From the NCBI GenBank assembly GCA_009103225.1, contig RHPI01003488.1:90191-154190 (forward strand): a DNA stretch of 64,000 bases, read 5' to 3'. Positions 36,401 to 46,577 of the stretch are shown here, one piece after another. A program made the translations under genes and the position numbers. The number at the start of each line of letters is the position of its first letter. The first letter of the stretch is position 1. The DNA is from Chlorokybus atmophyticus. Lineage: Eukaryota > Streptophyta > Chlorokybophyceae > Chlorokybales > Chlorokybaceae. Below the pieces are notes generated by a model. It was not told the origin of the DNA and did no database searches. It saw only the letters and a program-made list of their open reading frames with translations.

Positions 36401-37871
36401 GTTTGGCATCAGAATGCACTGTGGGGTTGGCGACAGTCGCGGGTGCCGGGAGCTGACTGCTACTCTCGTCTTGCCCCTGACGCAATGCATGTGCTGGGAG
36501 GCATCATTGACCACCTGCTTGCTGCTGTGTACGACGCCGCGAAGAAACGAATGCGTCCATCCACGAGGCAGATTCTGCAGGCCAGGCACGTCTTTGGTGT
36601 TGCTTTTGTGTTCAATACAAAAGCCAATGACACGTGCTCACAAGCAGATGTGCACAGGCCGAATGCATGCAAGGCGACTCTGCGGGTTTCGCACTTCAAG
36701 GCACCCACAAGCACAGTAGATTTCTTCCTGTCCGACCACTCCTTTCAGGTGGCGGAGAAAGTGGCGGTGCTGCAGCTGCTGCCGGTCCTCGCAGACGGTT
36801 TGCTGCTCGACAGTGAGGGCAACGATTTCTTCACCATTGCTGCCGCATCGCTTGCCCAGTGGAACAAGAAGTTGCTCAAGGCGCATGAACACACAAGAGA
36901 GACCCTGACCACAGCCGACAACGAGCTGGCTGCCTTTAAAGCTGCAGTGTTGCATCCGCTACTGTCGTCATATTCTGCACAGAAGTCAGGTTGGAAGATC
37001 GAGAAGATGCATCAGCTCACTCATTTTGGGCCGGCAATTGTCAGCAGTGGACACCAAGATTGGTTCAGCGCCAACCGCATGGAGCAGACGCACGCCCAAA
37101 ATATCAAAACGGTGGGCGTGTGGTGGCAACAGCCGGGACTACCAGACACGTATCCTGAAGGCATGGAGCTGTGCGGAATATGTCAGAGAGGATGGCATGG
37201 TCGTGGATCCCGAGATGCGCTCGGTCATGGCGCAGGCGCGGCAGCAGTGCTGTAATGTCATGGAGAAGACGGACAAGTTGCTACGGATGGATGTGCTTAC
37301 AAGGAGGGAGTCCAGCCCGTACTGGAGCGGATCTGCGCGTAGCCGCCAAGTCGCCTTGAAGACTCCATACGCCGACAAGCTGCCTGCCACCATGGACAAC
37401 TGGTTGAGGAGGGAACAACTGGAGTTGGTCGACGAGTGGCGTGCTGTTCGCGTGGTGAACGGAGGCGCAGCGGTGTACATGACATCAGGAGTCAGCATGG
37501 CGCGCGCAACTGGGATGTTCCATGGGCGGCCTTGGTTCTCTACACTTGAGTTGGAAGGTGATGAGGACGGTGTGAACGTGACGTGGTGGGCTTAGGCACT
37601 CCTTTTTCTGCGCTTGGTGGTGTGGGGTGGTAGCGGCGAGCGCGTGTGGATGGAGGTCGTGTTTGTCCGCTAGTACACGAAGCTGGATGTGACGAGCGAC
37701 ACGAAGTGCATTGCTCTGGAATGGGAAAAGCGTCGAGGCGGTCCACATCTCGATGTCGTGACTCTGGAGCAAGTAAAAGGCATTGTCCAGCTGCTCCCCA
37801 TGTTTAACAAGGACAGCGCCCGTGTACAAGAGGGCAAGTATTGGGTGAACGTTCACTGCACTTCCACGTGA
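33499..37871 (+). pseudogene. Plavaka-like transposase with N-terminal C2H2 finger, broken
   Basis: The first frame (33499-34137) opens with a C2H2 finger (LCPYCHMRFATRSSVYMHI) and continues KHALAVAFVQCNNGQGLSAS then LTEELQWETGVHVASYLRT. After an interruption the core follows: DWWKDVEVDLRREVGEASYL (35600), AILYSDKTTLDSAGKRSGYP, SWDMYASNMGVVVIVLLPVV, the block ERRVFPALANYISDLQVVGM (to 36104), PDAMHVLGGIIDHLLAAVYD (36383-37255), and C-terminal frames 37026-37595 and 37677-37871. Finger, DWW, SDKT, FP-LANYISD and PDxxH-GxxDH occur in the order of Plavaka (CMC/EnSpm-related) transposases, best known from fungi. Breaks are a stop at 36102-36104, frameshifts near 36383 and 37110-37190, and about 1.35 kb of unrelated AT-rich DNA at about 34200-35545. 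The protein cannot be made intact. Confidence 0.75.
34190..35545. mobile_element. AT-rich insertion inside the Plavaka-like gene, with GTGAACTA/GAATCA repeats
   Basis: This non-coding stretch separates conserved transposase blocks. Between 34830 and 35250 the words GTGAACTAA, TTAGTTCAC and GTGAATCAAC recur in both orientations (for example GTGAACTAAAGTAGTTCAC, a near-perfect dyad). At 34182-34223 a 22-bp direct repeat (AAGGTCTGTGAAATGCAGTACC) marks the left side. I could not define terminal repeats or a target duplication, so the class is unknown. Confidence 0.45.
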
Positions 37872-38074
37872 CACATGTACTTGTCTCACTACTCTGAGTT
37901 TGGAGCATATCAGTCAGTTAGGCATTGCTAATCGTATGCTAAGACTTTTGCATGTGGACGTGTACAATACCGGGCAGCTGTCACTGCACAACTGTCACCA
38001 CAATTGAATGTGCCATGCAACATTCAACAATTAGTCCGCCGTGTGGCATTAAGCATCAATACAGTGCACCACAC

Positions 38075-39803
38075 TCAAGCCTCATAGTTCCATGACACAG
38101 GAGGGTAGTCACAGCGCATATCCATTGTTTCAAGCATGAGACGCCCTATGCACTCCGCCATTGCGGGAGGAACTGCATTCGCTATGGAAACGGCCGAGGT
38201 CATCCATGGCACTCCCAGCGCTGTTTGCCACGCAGCAATGCCGCCCCTTGTGCTTGGAAGGCCATAGACCGGGTACATCTGCTGTGGCGCGTTTGATGTC
38301 ACGATTGTCTTCTTCGCGCTAGCGGACCGGTGCGGCGATAGCAGTCCAACTGCCTTGCCCGCGTGCGAGCAGCGTGCTGGTGGGGTAGCTACCTCTGGCT
38401 GTGTTTCAAACAGACGGTGTTGGAAAGTTGATAGGCCAAACATCGTGCCACAAAGGGACAGATTGGGTCTGAATGAGGCAGCTGCTCCTGGCACATTCTC
38501 AATCACAAACTTGACCTGGCTTGCAAGCATCAGACGTCGGACGAGCGGTATCATATCCTGGTGTCTCAAAGATGTGCCATGTGCCGCCCGTTGAGGTGCC
38601 GGGATAGCACCTGAATAGGCCTGGCATGGTGGACTGGCCCAGATGAGCTCGTACTCGCTCAGCTCTCCTGCACTCAGGGTGCATACATCGCGGTGTATGA
38701 AGGGCAGCGGGTACTCAGAGGAGGGACTTATGTACATCCCGGTCACGTCAAAGCCTGCATGGTATAGACCGACACTGGCACCGCCACCGCCGCAGAATAG
38801 GTCGAGTGCCCTTGGTCTGCGTATGCGTCCCAGCTTGTTGTCAATTGGCGTGTACGTGGTCAAGGCTGGCCGTGGTGCTGGCCTGGGTCTAGCAATGATG
38901 CCGTCCGGGCTTACTTTGCGACTGACGTTCTCCCCTCCGGCGCGCAAAATATGGCGTGCCCCGTCAACTGATGTGTACGCGAATACGTTGTGCCCTTTGA
39001 AGTTGATGGTTTGTGGTCGATCACCGTCATCGAATACTATACGATGCTGCGCTGCAAAGACATTTTCCATTGCACCATGCATATATGATGCGTCCTCAAT
39101 CTCGCACGCCACGAAGCGATGCTGACCTGACGCTTGCTTTAATGATTCCACAACGCCCGCATACCATTCCCCATCCAGCGGCCAATGCACCATGACACTC
39201 ACACAAATCAGCTGCTCGCATCCCAACTTAATCGCGTTCCGCAGCCGATGCAGTGCGCTGTCCAACAGTCGATGGTCTGCCTCCTCTACAGCGGCCAGGG
39301 GATGGAACTGCCCACGCCCACACCGTGGAAGACTGCTCTGAATGCGACAACAGCTTCAACATGCATGAAATAAGCATACGCCCAACATAACATGCAGTGA
39401 TACGTCGCGGTCCACTCTTGTGGATTACCTCCACAGCATCCACCACCTGTCCACTAACCACATGTCCCGGTGTTGTCCATGTGAAGAAGCGCATGGGTTC
39501 CCCTCGCCACTCGAAGCATGAGCGCGAGCACGATTCGCACACACACTGCACGCAATGGAAAAACTCGGGTTCCTTGCACAGCACTTGGCCGAGACGGCAG
39601 CCAAACACGTCGACATTGTGTGTGGTGTGATGCCAGCAAGCAGCACTAAAACCGTGGCACACTGTCTGCACTCGCTGGCATTCGGTCAAGTGTGCTCGCA
39701 TTTGCTGCCTACGGCCATTGGCACATACGTACGCATTGCATTGTGGGCACACCAAGCATGGTCTCCTAGGTGAGGGTGATTCAACTGCTGCCGCCGACAT
39801 CAT
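38075..39803 (-). CDS. zinc-finger / Tudor-like / cytosine-5 DNA methyltransferase fusion, 2 exons, about 536 aa
   Basis: The enzyme should transfer methyl groups from S-adenosylmethionine to cytosine C5 in DNA. Exon 1 is 39803-39404 and exon 2 is 39285-38075; a GT-AG intron joins them in frame. Residues about 19-41 form a C2H2-like finger (CPQCNAYVCANGRRQQMRAH), followed by a Cys-rich stretch (HCVQCVCESCSRSC). Residues about 164-222 look like a Tudor-type fold (VHWPLDGEWYAGVVES and IVFDDGD). The methyltransferase spans about 290-530: motif I ALDLFCGGGGASVG, motif IV ASPPCQ with catalytic Cys354, motif VI IENV (Glu396), QHRLFE (motif VIII-like, with Arg shifted) and a C-terminal WQTALGVPWMT then ANAVPPAMAECIG. 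All key residues are present. The catalytic domain resembles phage, bacterial or large-virus enzymes more than plant MET1, CMT or DRM. Open length with no stop suggests it is intact. It lies tail to tail with the Plavaka-like transposase 203 bp away. Confidence 0.85.
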
Positions 39804-39859
39804 GCAAAATAGGAATCGGCACGGCTGCCCACAAACTGAGCGAGACTTTAGGGTATGGG

Positions 39860-40040
39860 CATCAGTTTAAGGTTGCCAGCTTACGAACCCTATGGGTCAA
39901 ACTTCAAGTGCAGCACGACTGTACCAAGGACGCTATTGCAAACCCATGCATGGTACTACATCAACATGAATGGTACTCCATCTTTTGATGGTACTACAGT
40001 ACAAGGGTACTCGCATACTACCACGATTGTAGAGTAATAC
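39860..40040. promoter_or_regulatory. ATGGTACT-rich segment upstream of the methyltransferase
   Basis: ATGGTACTA/C words recur (39951, 39969, 39987 region) together with CTGTACC and GGGTACT. It resembles the GTACCAT-rich words at 32.8 and 44.4-44.6 kb. It could be the promoter or a sub-terminal repeat of the element. Confidence 0.4.
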
Positions 40041-40284
40041 TGTGCTGTCATGCCATGGAACCCAGAGCGCTGTCCGAGTTTATTGATGTCAACCACGCTC
40101 TAAACCAGCGAGGTATGCAAGCCATGCACTGACTCATGCGCCGGGCAGTCATCATACACATGTACAGCCAATGCTTCTAACAACAGCAGATCTCTGGTGC
40201 ACCATGCACCATGCTGCAACTATACATGTACCTACATGGTTCACAGGAAGCCAACACAAAACTACAATACATGCACAATTGGCA

Positions 40285-41292
40285 TCAAGGCGGGGGCCAA
40301 ATCACCGCCGACACGTTGGCGTCTTGCATCAGGCGTGGCGACCAAAACGGGTGAGGTTGCTTGCAGAATGGACACGCTTGTAGATTTTTTGATTTATTTG
40401 CCACAGTCTTCTGATGTGCTATGATGCAGACATGGCACATCGCTTTCTTGCAACAGGGCGTCTCCCCATTCGCTGGGGGGGGGTGGCTTTTCAATGCAAC
40501 AAATCAGCACACATGATGCACGCGGGTGTGCAAGCTGCCTGTGCCACCAAACTCTGTTATCGCGTTGCAGGCGTAGCGACTCCCATCTGAATGGCGCAGC
40601 ATACCACTCCACTGCCTGCTTGATCACCTGTTGCCCATCTGCCGCCATACACCACCTGCTGGTCTTGGTGGTCTCGTCCAGCATGCGTTCATCCAGGCCC
40701 TCGATATGGCTGTCGTCACTCGTGTACTCCCCCGCATCGTCATTTTCTTCGAGCTTCCATAGAATCAGCTCGACGTGCCGTATGACATACAGCCACTGCC
40801 AGCCAAAGCATGCCAAGTACAGCTCGTATGGTTTTACTTGCCACCCGGTATGTTTACTTAGTGGCACACATCTCGACCCGCATTAGTCGACATCGACAGG
40901 TACATCTGCTGCAGCAAGTCGAAGTTCTGCTCCGCAGATAGCTCTTGCACATTGCCGAGTTGCTGCGGCAGCAACAACACCATTATAACGAGGACGGCGA
41001 GGGGCAACAACGTACTAAGGATGGCCATATCGTGTATGGGTTCCAACCACGGCCAATCCCCAGAGGTCTGCTGAGACCGCACTCTCCGCGTTTGCTCCCA
41101 CTTATTGCATACTTTCGTCACCCACCTCGAGGCATGCCGCATGCGGTGATGCAGCGCGTCTTGGGCGTACTGTAGGGTGATCAACTTCTTTGCACTACGA
41201 GTCAGCCCCTTAAATCGTCTGCGCGTAGGTGCTTTGAGCTTAGGCAGCTCGTGCCGCACCGGCTGTCTCTCTTGACGATGCTGAGCAGCCAC
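40285..41292 (-). pseudogene. membrane-anchored RING-like protein, frameshifted
   Basis: The upstream frame (41292-40858) has a basic region (RRRFKGLTRSAKKLITLQYA) and a strongly hydrophobic helix (MAILSTLLPLAVLVIMVLLL). The next frame (40867-40480) carries HVELILWKLEENDDAGEY and ends in ASCVLICCIEKPPPP. After a run of nine G at 40475-40483 the reading must shift by one frame to continue TPCCKKAMCHVCIIAH and LQACPFCKQPHPFW (to 40285). The Cys/His spacing C-x2-C ... C-x-H-x2-C ... C-x2-C fits a RING-type zinc site, which in most such proteins mediates ubiquitin transfer. The homopolymer shift could be real or a sequencing error. No donor/acceptor clearly joins the first two frames. Family otherwise unknown. 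Confidence 0.45.
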
Positions 41293-41350
41293 TTGACGCT
41301 GTAAACCCGCCTGTGCCTACTCAGGACACACATTCAGCCCCAGTGAGGCT

Positions 41351-41839
41351 TCAAGGCGCTGTGCTTCTTCTAATGTTGTAACGATGCCTCACCTTTCCTT
41401 TTTTGGTCCTGTCAGCGTCCTTTGTTCCAACAACCTTCTTCTTTTTTTTTTTGTCACCCTGCACATCTTGGCAGGCGCTCTCCGTGGCACTGTCACTCAG
41501 AGGAGGTAAGGCGTTATCTTCTTGCTCCACAGCCTTGCGCTTGTTGGTTGCCTCCCGTTCCTCCACGACCTCATGTTGCTTCATGAGGTCGAGCATGAAG
41601 CCTTTGTCTTTCAGCGCAGCTTTCAGGACACCTCGATCAATCTCTTTACCAACAAGACAGGCTGGGATCAATGTGGCAAGCTTAGAGGGAGAGGGCGAGC
41701 TACAGATGCTTCTTGATGGAGATGCCTCCGGATGGTCAGAGTGCGGTGGCAAGTGAGTCTCCGCGGCAGGAAAGGAGGGTGCTAAATTGGGATGGCGAGC
41801 ATGTGGCTGTGGTTGAGGGGAGGCAGATGTGCAGAACAC
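41351..41839 (-). CDS. unrecognised Lys-rich, low-complexity reading frame
   Basis: Pro/Ser-rich N terminus, then a helical block (GKEIDRGVLKAALKDKGFML then DLMKQHEVVEEREATNKRKA), and a basic tail (GDKKKKKKVVGTKDADRTKK then VRHRYNIRRS). No enzyme motifs; the basic tail suggests nuclear targeting or nucleic-acid binding (inference). The frame opens without a clear ATG, so it is probably an internal or terminal exon of the same minus-strand transcription unit as the OTU-like frame. Confidence 0.35.
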   Translation of the reverse strand: MFCTSASPQPQPHARHPNLAPSFPAAETHLPPHSDHPEASPSRSICSSPSPSKLATLIPACLVGKEIDRGVLKAALKDKGFMLDLMKQHEVVEEREATNKRKAVEQEDNALPPLSDSATESACQDVQGDKKKKKKVVGTKDADRTKKGKVRHRYNIRRSTAP

Positions 41840-41977
41840 TCGGCTGCTTCTTGCCTAGCACACGAAGGCGAGGCCTGAGGCGTTGGCGCAGCACTCTGGG
41901 TCACAGCCGGTGGTAGCGGGGAATTGGCAACGCCATTCCGCCACTCTCCGATCAAGTATGTTACCTCCGGTGGCACT

Positions 41978-42838
41978 TCATGCATAGGCCACAACCACTG
42001 TTCGGTGCTTGCAGGCTTGCAAAAGGCTTGCAAAAAGCTTGCAAAAGTGTGCTTCTGGCTCACCAGGAGCAGTGCTGCCCACCACCAGGACTGAGTTGGG
42101 GGCTTCTTTATTTTCAACCCAAACTGCGCTGCCGGGCCGTGGCACCCACTCCCCATGCTCGCGCTGAACGGTCACGCAGCCAATCAACAAGCCCAGCTTG
42201 TTGGCAAACATGGTCATCTGCACGTGCTTGACGTACACATCTTTTCTCCGCACGATTTGTCGCACCTTGGCCATGGCTAGGTCAATGTTGCAGTTGACAT
42301 CAGCCAACATGGTCGCAGGCAGTTTGTCGTAATACTGCGCCATCTCTCCCGCGGCACCAGTGGCTCTGCAGAAGTCTAGGATTCTGCTCGCCACGTCTGC
42401 ATCGACAGCCTTGGCGGTGATTTTGCAGAAAGTGTGCCCCCTGCCGTCGTCGTCCATGGTGTCCAGCATGGCCCAAAATCTGCTTAAGCTGGGGCACTTG
42501 TGATCATCCAGGATACTTTGCTCTATGGATGGCCTGGCGCGAAATACACAATGGTAGAAGTAATTACCATCCGTTGGCGCATTGAAGTGGTCCCATGAGG
42601 CGAGCTGGCCACCTAGCATGACTGATGGCCGTATGCGGGTTGCGGCCAGCTCCTCTGATGACTCGCTGGCAAGTGGTGACCCCTGCTGCATGCGCATACA
42701 GCACTCAAATGGTGTGTCCAACAGTGGACAGCAAGAGTCACAGTGACTGATAAAGTACCTGAGTTTGGGGCAGACTGCCGGCTTCGACTTGCAGCGGGTG
42801 GGGTATGGTAGGTGCAGAAGCCACATCGGTTGTTGCAT
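41978..42838 (-). CDS. OTU-like cysteine-protease fold (catalytic Cys replaced), 286-codon frame
   Basis: The frame starts with a Cys-rich part (CPKLRYFISHCDSCCPLLDT). It then reads FNAPTDGNYFYHCVFRARPS, which has the position and surroundings of the OTU motif DGNCxFxA but with Tyr where the nucleophile Cys should be. Further along are KDVYVKHVQMTMFANKLGLL and IGCVTVQREHGEW, and near the end SVLVVGSTAPGEPEAHF, with a His where OTU enzymes have their general base. OTU proteins are deubiquitinases or viral/transposon proteases; loss of Cys would make this inactive or a different use of the fold. At 42015-42050 the word TTTTGCAAGC is repeated three times, and the frame beyond it changes to a frame containing PMHEVPPEVTYLIGEWRNGV, suggesting a repeat-driven frameshift or an intron. 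The fold call is tentative. Confidence 0.35.
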   Translation of the reverse strand: MQQPMWLLHLPYPTRCKSKPAVCPKLRYFISHCDSCCPLLDTPFECCMRMQQGSPLASESSEELAATRIRPSVMLGGQLASWDHFNAPTDGNYFYHCVFRARPSIEQSILDDHKCPSLSRFWAMLDTMDDDGRGHTFCKITAKAVDADVASRILDFCRATGAAGEMAQYYDKLPATMLADVNCNIDLAMAKVRQIVRRKDVYVKHVQMTMFANKLGLLIGCVTVQREHGEWVPRPGSAVWVENKEAPNSVLVVGSTAPGEPEAHFCKLFASLLQACKHRTVVVAYA

Positions 42839-43341
42839 TGTGCTGTGGTCTCGCCGGTGGCGGCAAGAAGGATTGTTGCCCCAATCATCGGTGCTGCTCG
42901 TGGAGGAGATGGAAGTGCATGAAGGACTGGTGCCGCGGAAGGTGGTTGCGCTCTGGCTGGGAGGGGAGCAGGAGCTGCAGGTGAGATCACTTGTGCATGC
43001 AGCAAGGGGGGCTGTATACAGGACCCAGGATAAGATGGCTCACAATGTTGCAAAGGACGAATATAAGCTTGTGCAGTGCCTGACGCATTGTTACCAAGGC
43101 ACGAGCATAAAAGACAGCGACTTACCACAATGGCCCGTGGGCTGCATGGAGCAGGGGAAGCCATGGGGGCAGACAAGGTGGTATTGGGTGCACTCTCCCC
43201 GCCACCCTCGATGGCAGACTCGTCACGGAGCTCGTGAGCCATGGGCACATCATGCGCCACTGCCCCAATAGACATGTCGGGATTCAACAGGCCAACATGC
43301 ATGTTAAACTGATGCCGCATTGCCGCCGCGCCCATCAGCAA
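42839..43341 (-). CDS. Pro/Ala-rich N-terminal frame of the OTU-like unit
   Basis: An open frame with a conserved-looking start (MLMGAAAMRHQFNMHVGLLN then PMAHELRDESAIEGGGE) ends at a good donor (43128). A following Pro/Ala-rich part leads into the OTU-like frame. Probably 5-prime exons of the same gene; no domain recognised. Confidence 0.3.
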
Positions 43342-43883
43342 GTGGGATTGAAGGACCAGTTGATGGGATTGAATCCAGGCTTGCGTAGGAGCTTCAACAG
43401 GACCTAGTGCACTGTGGTGCTGTCAACCAATCACATGTGGGTTAGCTGCATGCTTGCGACACTGCAATTGCAATAGTCAACTGCGTCACACCGTCATCAG
43501 TTGGTTGCTTCGAATAGTCACCTGCATCATTGCTGGTTGATGCACGAATCATTGCATAGACTGCGTCATTGCTGGTTGATGCACTATTGGTTGAATGCCT
43601 GACAAATGGCCACGCGCTCCGATGCTCAAACCCAGCCTACTTCGTTCGGCACGCGCGCGCGACTTCGCATGCTCACGCACATCCTAGCATGCAAAGGTAG
43701 GCATGCATTGGAGGTGCATGCAGCCAACATGCACAGCGAGATTGGCAACAACATGCCGCCGCCCAGCTCTGTCTATCTGCTCTGGCTTAGGGTTGGGCTT
43801 CCGCAATGTCGGCTTGACTGTAGGGTGGGTATGGGTGAATAGTGGAGGCCTGCAGCCATGCTACATATATCACATGGACTGCG

Positions 43884-44290
43884 CTAACAAACAAATTGCT
43901 CTAGCAAGGAAATGCATGTGACTGTTGAGCGTACCTTTGCATTCCTTTGTGCTTGTTCCCACAGCCGCAATTGGTCCCGCATGGTTCTGACAAGGGGCTC
44001 CAAGGACTGCAGCTCTTGATCCACTCCTTGTTGCATACAGCGAGCCACCAAGCAGCTCTCTGTGTGGAGATGGTCTTTATTGTCTTGCCTGCTGGTTTGT
44101 CCAAAGTTGGTGATGCATGTTGCACAGCCCCATTGCTGACGCCTGCCATGATCTATGACGTGGCGACCGGTAGTAGCTGGCTTCGCTGCTTGAACTCTTA
44201 CGACCACAACTTCTCGCAAGATGTGCCACGCCGCCGCCGCCGCCTCCTCCTCCGACTCCTGGTCCTCCGCCTCTTAGTCGAACCCAGGCC
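43884..44290 (-). CDS. zinc-finger-like exon
   Basis: An acidic/alanine start (EDQESEEEAAAAAWHILREV) precedes a C2HC-type finger (WGCATCITNFGQTSRQ, then HLHTESC) and a helical stretch (ELQSLEPLVRTMRDQLRLWE) ending at a donor after AQRNAK (43932). The upstream in-frame stop means another exon or a lost start. Possibly the DNA-binding start of the same minus-strand unit. Confidence 0.35.
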
Positions 44291-44405
44291 CATCAAGCCT
44301 GACATTCGACCCGTCATCGACCTGGTGCCCCTGCGTGCCATCATCCGGCCATCAATGAAGCGTGTTTGGGTGAGTGCACGCTAACTCCCATTTGGGCTGA
44401 TCGAG

Positions 44406-44580
44406 CAATGCCTCTGTCGTACCATGGATGGTACGACAGAGCCATTGTAGGGCAATGGCTGTGGTTGGGCGAGAGATGCCTCTGTCGTACCATAAATGTT
44501 ACGACACAACTATTGTTACCAATGGTTGTACGAAGCATGGATGGCACGAATGCATAAGTCGTACCATCAACCATAGGAGC
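44406..44580. repeat. hairpin and GTACCAT repeats, candidate right end of the large element
   Basis: CAATGCCTCTGTCGTACCAT and its inverted partner (44428-44447) form a 20-bp-arm hairpin with one mismatch around GG. GTCGTACCAT recurs at 44486 and 44561 and ATGGTACGA in the opposite sense. The reverse complement of the outermost part (TTGATGGTACGACTTATGCA) resembles 32799 onward (TCAATGGTACGAACTGCCAT). Confidence 0.55.
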
Positions 44581-44749
44581 AAGGACGCACTACAAGTGCG
44601 ACTATAGCGCGGGACTCTAGACGTTCAAAACCGCCTAATTTTCGTTTTCGCGCCTCGTACATTCGGGCGGGCCAACCGGCGGCGGCAGCGTTGGAGGCGG
44701 CAGCGCCACTATCAGCTAAACAGGCGGCACCCGACTATCAGTTGGAGAG

Positions 44750-46577
44750 ATGCCTCGTGGTCCATCCGTAAGTGCACCTCGTCGTGGAGGTCGGCGCCAG
44801 TTGTCCACATTGCCCCCAGTGTTCAACCAGGCAACCATCGCCAACCAATCGCAGCAAGATCCCGCGTTAACGCCCAGCACATCACAACAACTCCACCTGA
44901 CACCGCAGTCGCAAGGGCAAGCTAGACTGCATGCGTTCTTGATGCACTGTGCACGTTGCTTCTTGCTCAACTTCCAACTTGGATGCTTGCTTCTTTCATA
45001 ACTAGCACAGTGACTCACAACATGCGTTCTGGATACACTGTGCACGTTGTTCTTCTTTTGCAACTATGAGGGTTGCATCTTTCATGGCTGGCAGCATGAC
45101 TCATGTGGTTGTGCTTGCAGAGGGTCGATTGAAACCCCCAACCCAAACGCATTTGGCCGTGACGTGGCAACCTCGGCCGTCAGCAACCCTTCCCCAAGAA
45201 AGTTGAAGATTGGCAACGAGGTAAGCACTGTGTGACACTGTGACACTGTGTGTATGTGTGTAATGGATTGTTCTTCTGTGGACAGCATTTGCGAGATGCC
45301 ATCGTTGAAATCATAAACGGCCACTGGGTAGAGAGCCACGTTTATCTCAAGGAGGACACTATTCATAACGTCATGTGTCAGGTGCTGTGAATGCTTTATG
45401 ACCGCACTGCACCGTGACACTGACCAACCTGCCCGTGACAGGTAGTTGGCTTCGACCATGACGACGAGGCCGATGCGGCCAAGTTCTATGAGGTGTACTG
45501 GACTCCTAAGGAGTGCCCCTTCCACTGGAGTGTTGCCCTGAAGAAAGCTACGCAGGTCCGGTCTGAGAACGTCACCAAAATCAAGCATGTCCTTGAGAAG
45601 GAGTACAAGTGGACACTGTGTAACAGCAACAAGCGCAAGTGAGTTGGGTCCCTCACCACCATGTCTGCTATGCAACACTGCCTTCTTACTCAGCCTTCAT
45701 ACACACGTACTCATCTCGCCTATTGTAACCGATTCAATTAGGCACATCGATGCCCTAATGGATCCCAAGACCCAAAAAGCCTAGATGCGCAACGCGCTCC
45801 AAAGTAAGTCACAGGCACTAATCTAGCCTGGTGCAGGCTCAACTTGAACTGTCTATCTCGTGCCTAATGCCTTGTCGGTATAACTGTCGCAGACAAGTCA
45901 TGGCGGAGATTTGAGGTGACCGACACTGCAGACCCGGAGCGGAAGAGATACATCCATGAATGGGGCAATCCCATAATCTGGCAAATGATCGTGCAATGCT
46001 GGTCTTACGCCGTCACTACACCTGGTCGCCGGCAGCTGACAGTCAACCACCTCGCATACCTGTTGCTTACGGTGAGCACTCTGAACTCCATCATTAGCAA
46101 TTCAGGAATGCTGTAGCCCCAAACTACAGGCTTGCAGACGCGTTGCAGTGAATAGTGGCTTTCGATGCCACTAAGACATGCCTGTAAACTACGCAGGTGG
46201 AGCGCATCCTAAAGGGCAAGGATGGAGATTCTCTCATAGCTGCCAGCATAGACACACATGAAGAGTACCTCAGCGAAATTAACACCATGATCATGTCAAT
46301 GAAGCGGGAGATGAGGCAACGGTACGCAGCCCTCTCGCCATTCACCCTTGTGAAACGCCGCATTGCATCTTGTGTCAAATACCTGAAAGATCCCAATCGG
46401 CGCCGGCCGCAAGAGACAGCAGCTCGTGACCCGCTCGCTGAGGCAGAAGCGGCATTTGATTGGCTAGCACAACCGTTTGAGGAGGAAGAGCAAGCTCCGG
46501 CGTCTCCTCCACAGGCCCCAGCGCGTGGTGCTTTGTTCCGTAATGACGAGACCAGCGATGATGGAGAGGAGCTGTAG
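44750..46577 (+). CDS. unrecognised multi-exon protein with one in-frame stop
   Basis: Exons: from ATG 44750 (GPSVSAPRRGGRRQLSTLPP), about 45119-45222 (NPNAFGRDVATSAV then RKLKIGNE), about 45284-45379 (HLRDAIVEIINGHWVESHVY), about 45442-45639 (VVGFDHDDEADAAKFYEVYW then NVTKIKHVLEKEYKWTLCN), about 45742-45803, about 45893-46071 (RRFEVTDTADPERKRYIHEW and CWSYAVTTPGRRQLTVNHLA), about 46197-46577 (VERILKGKDGDSLIAASIDT, then an acidic tail ending DDGEEL). Splice sites look good. The exon at 45742 contains a TAG (45782-45784) unless a shorter version is used. I recognise no family. The mix of well-kept exons and a stop, and its position next to element DNA, suggest a mobile-element gene or a recently broken host gene. 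Confidence 0.5.

Noticed and set aside
38355-39195. Plus-strand frames opposite the methyltransferase
   Set aside because: Shadow frames of a gene with complete catalytic motifs on the minus strand.
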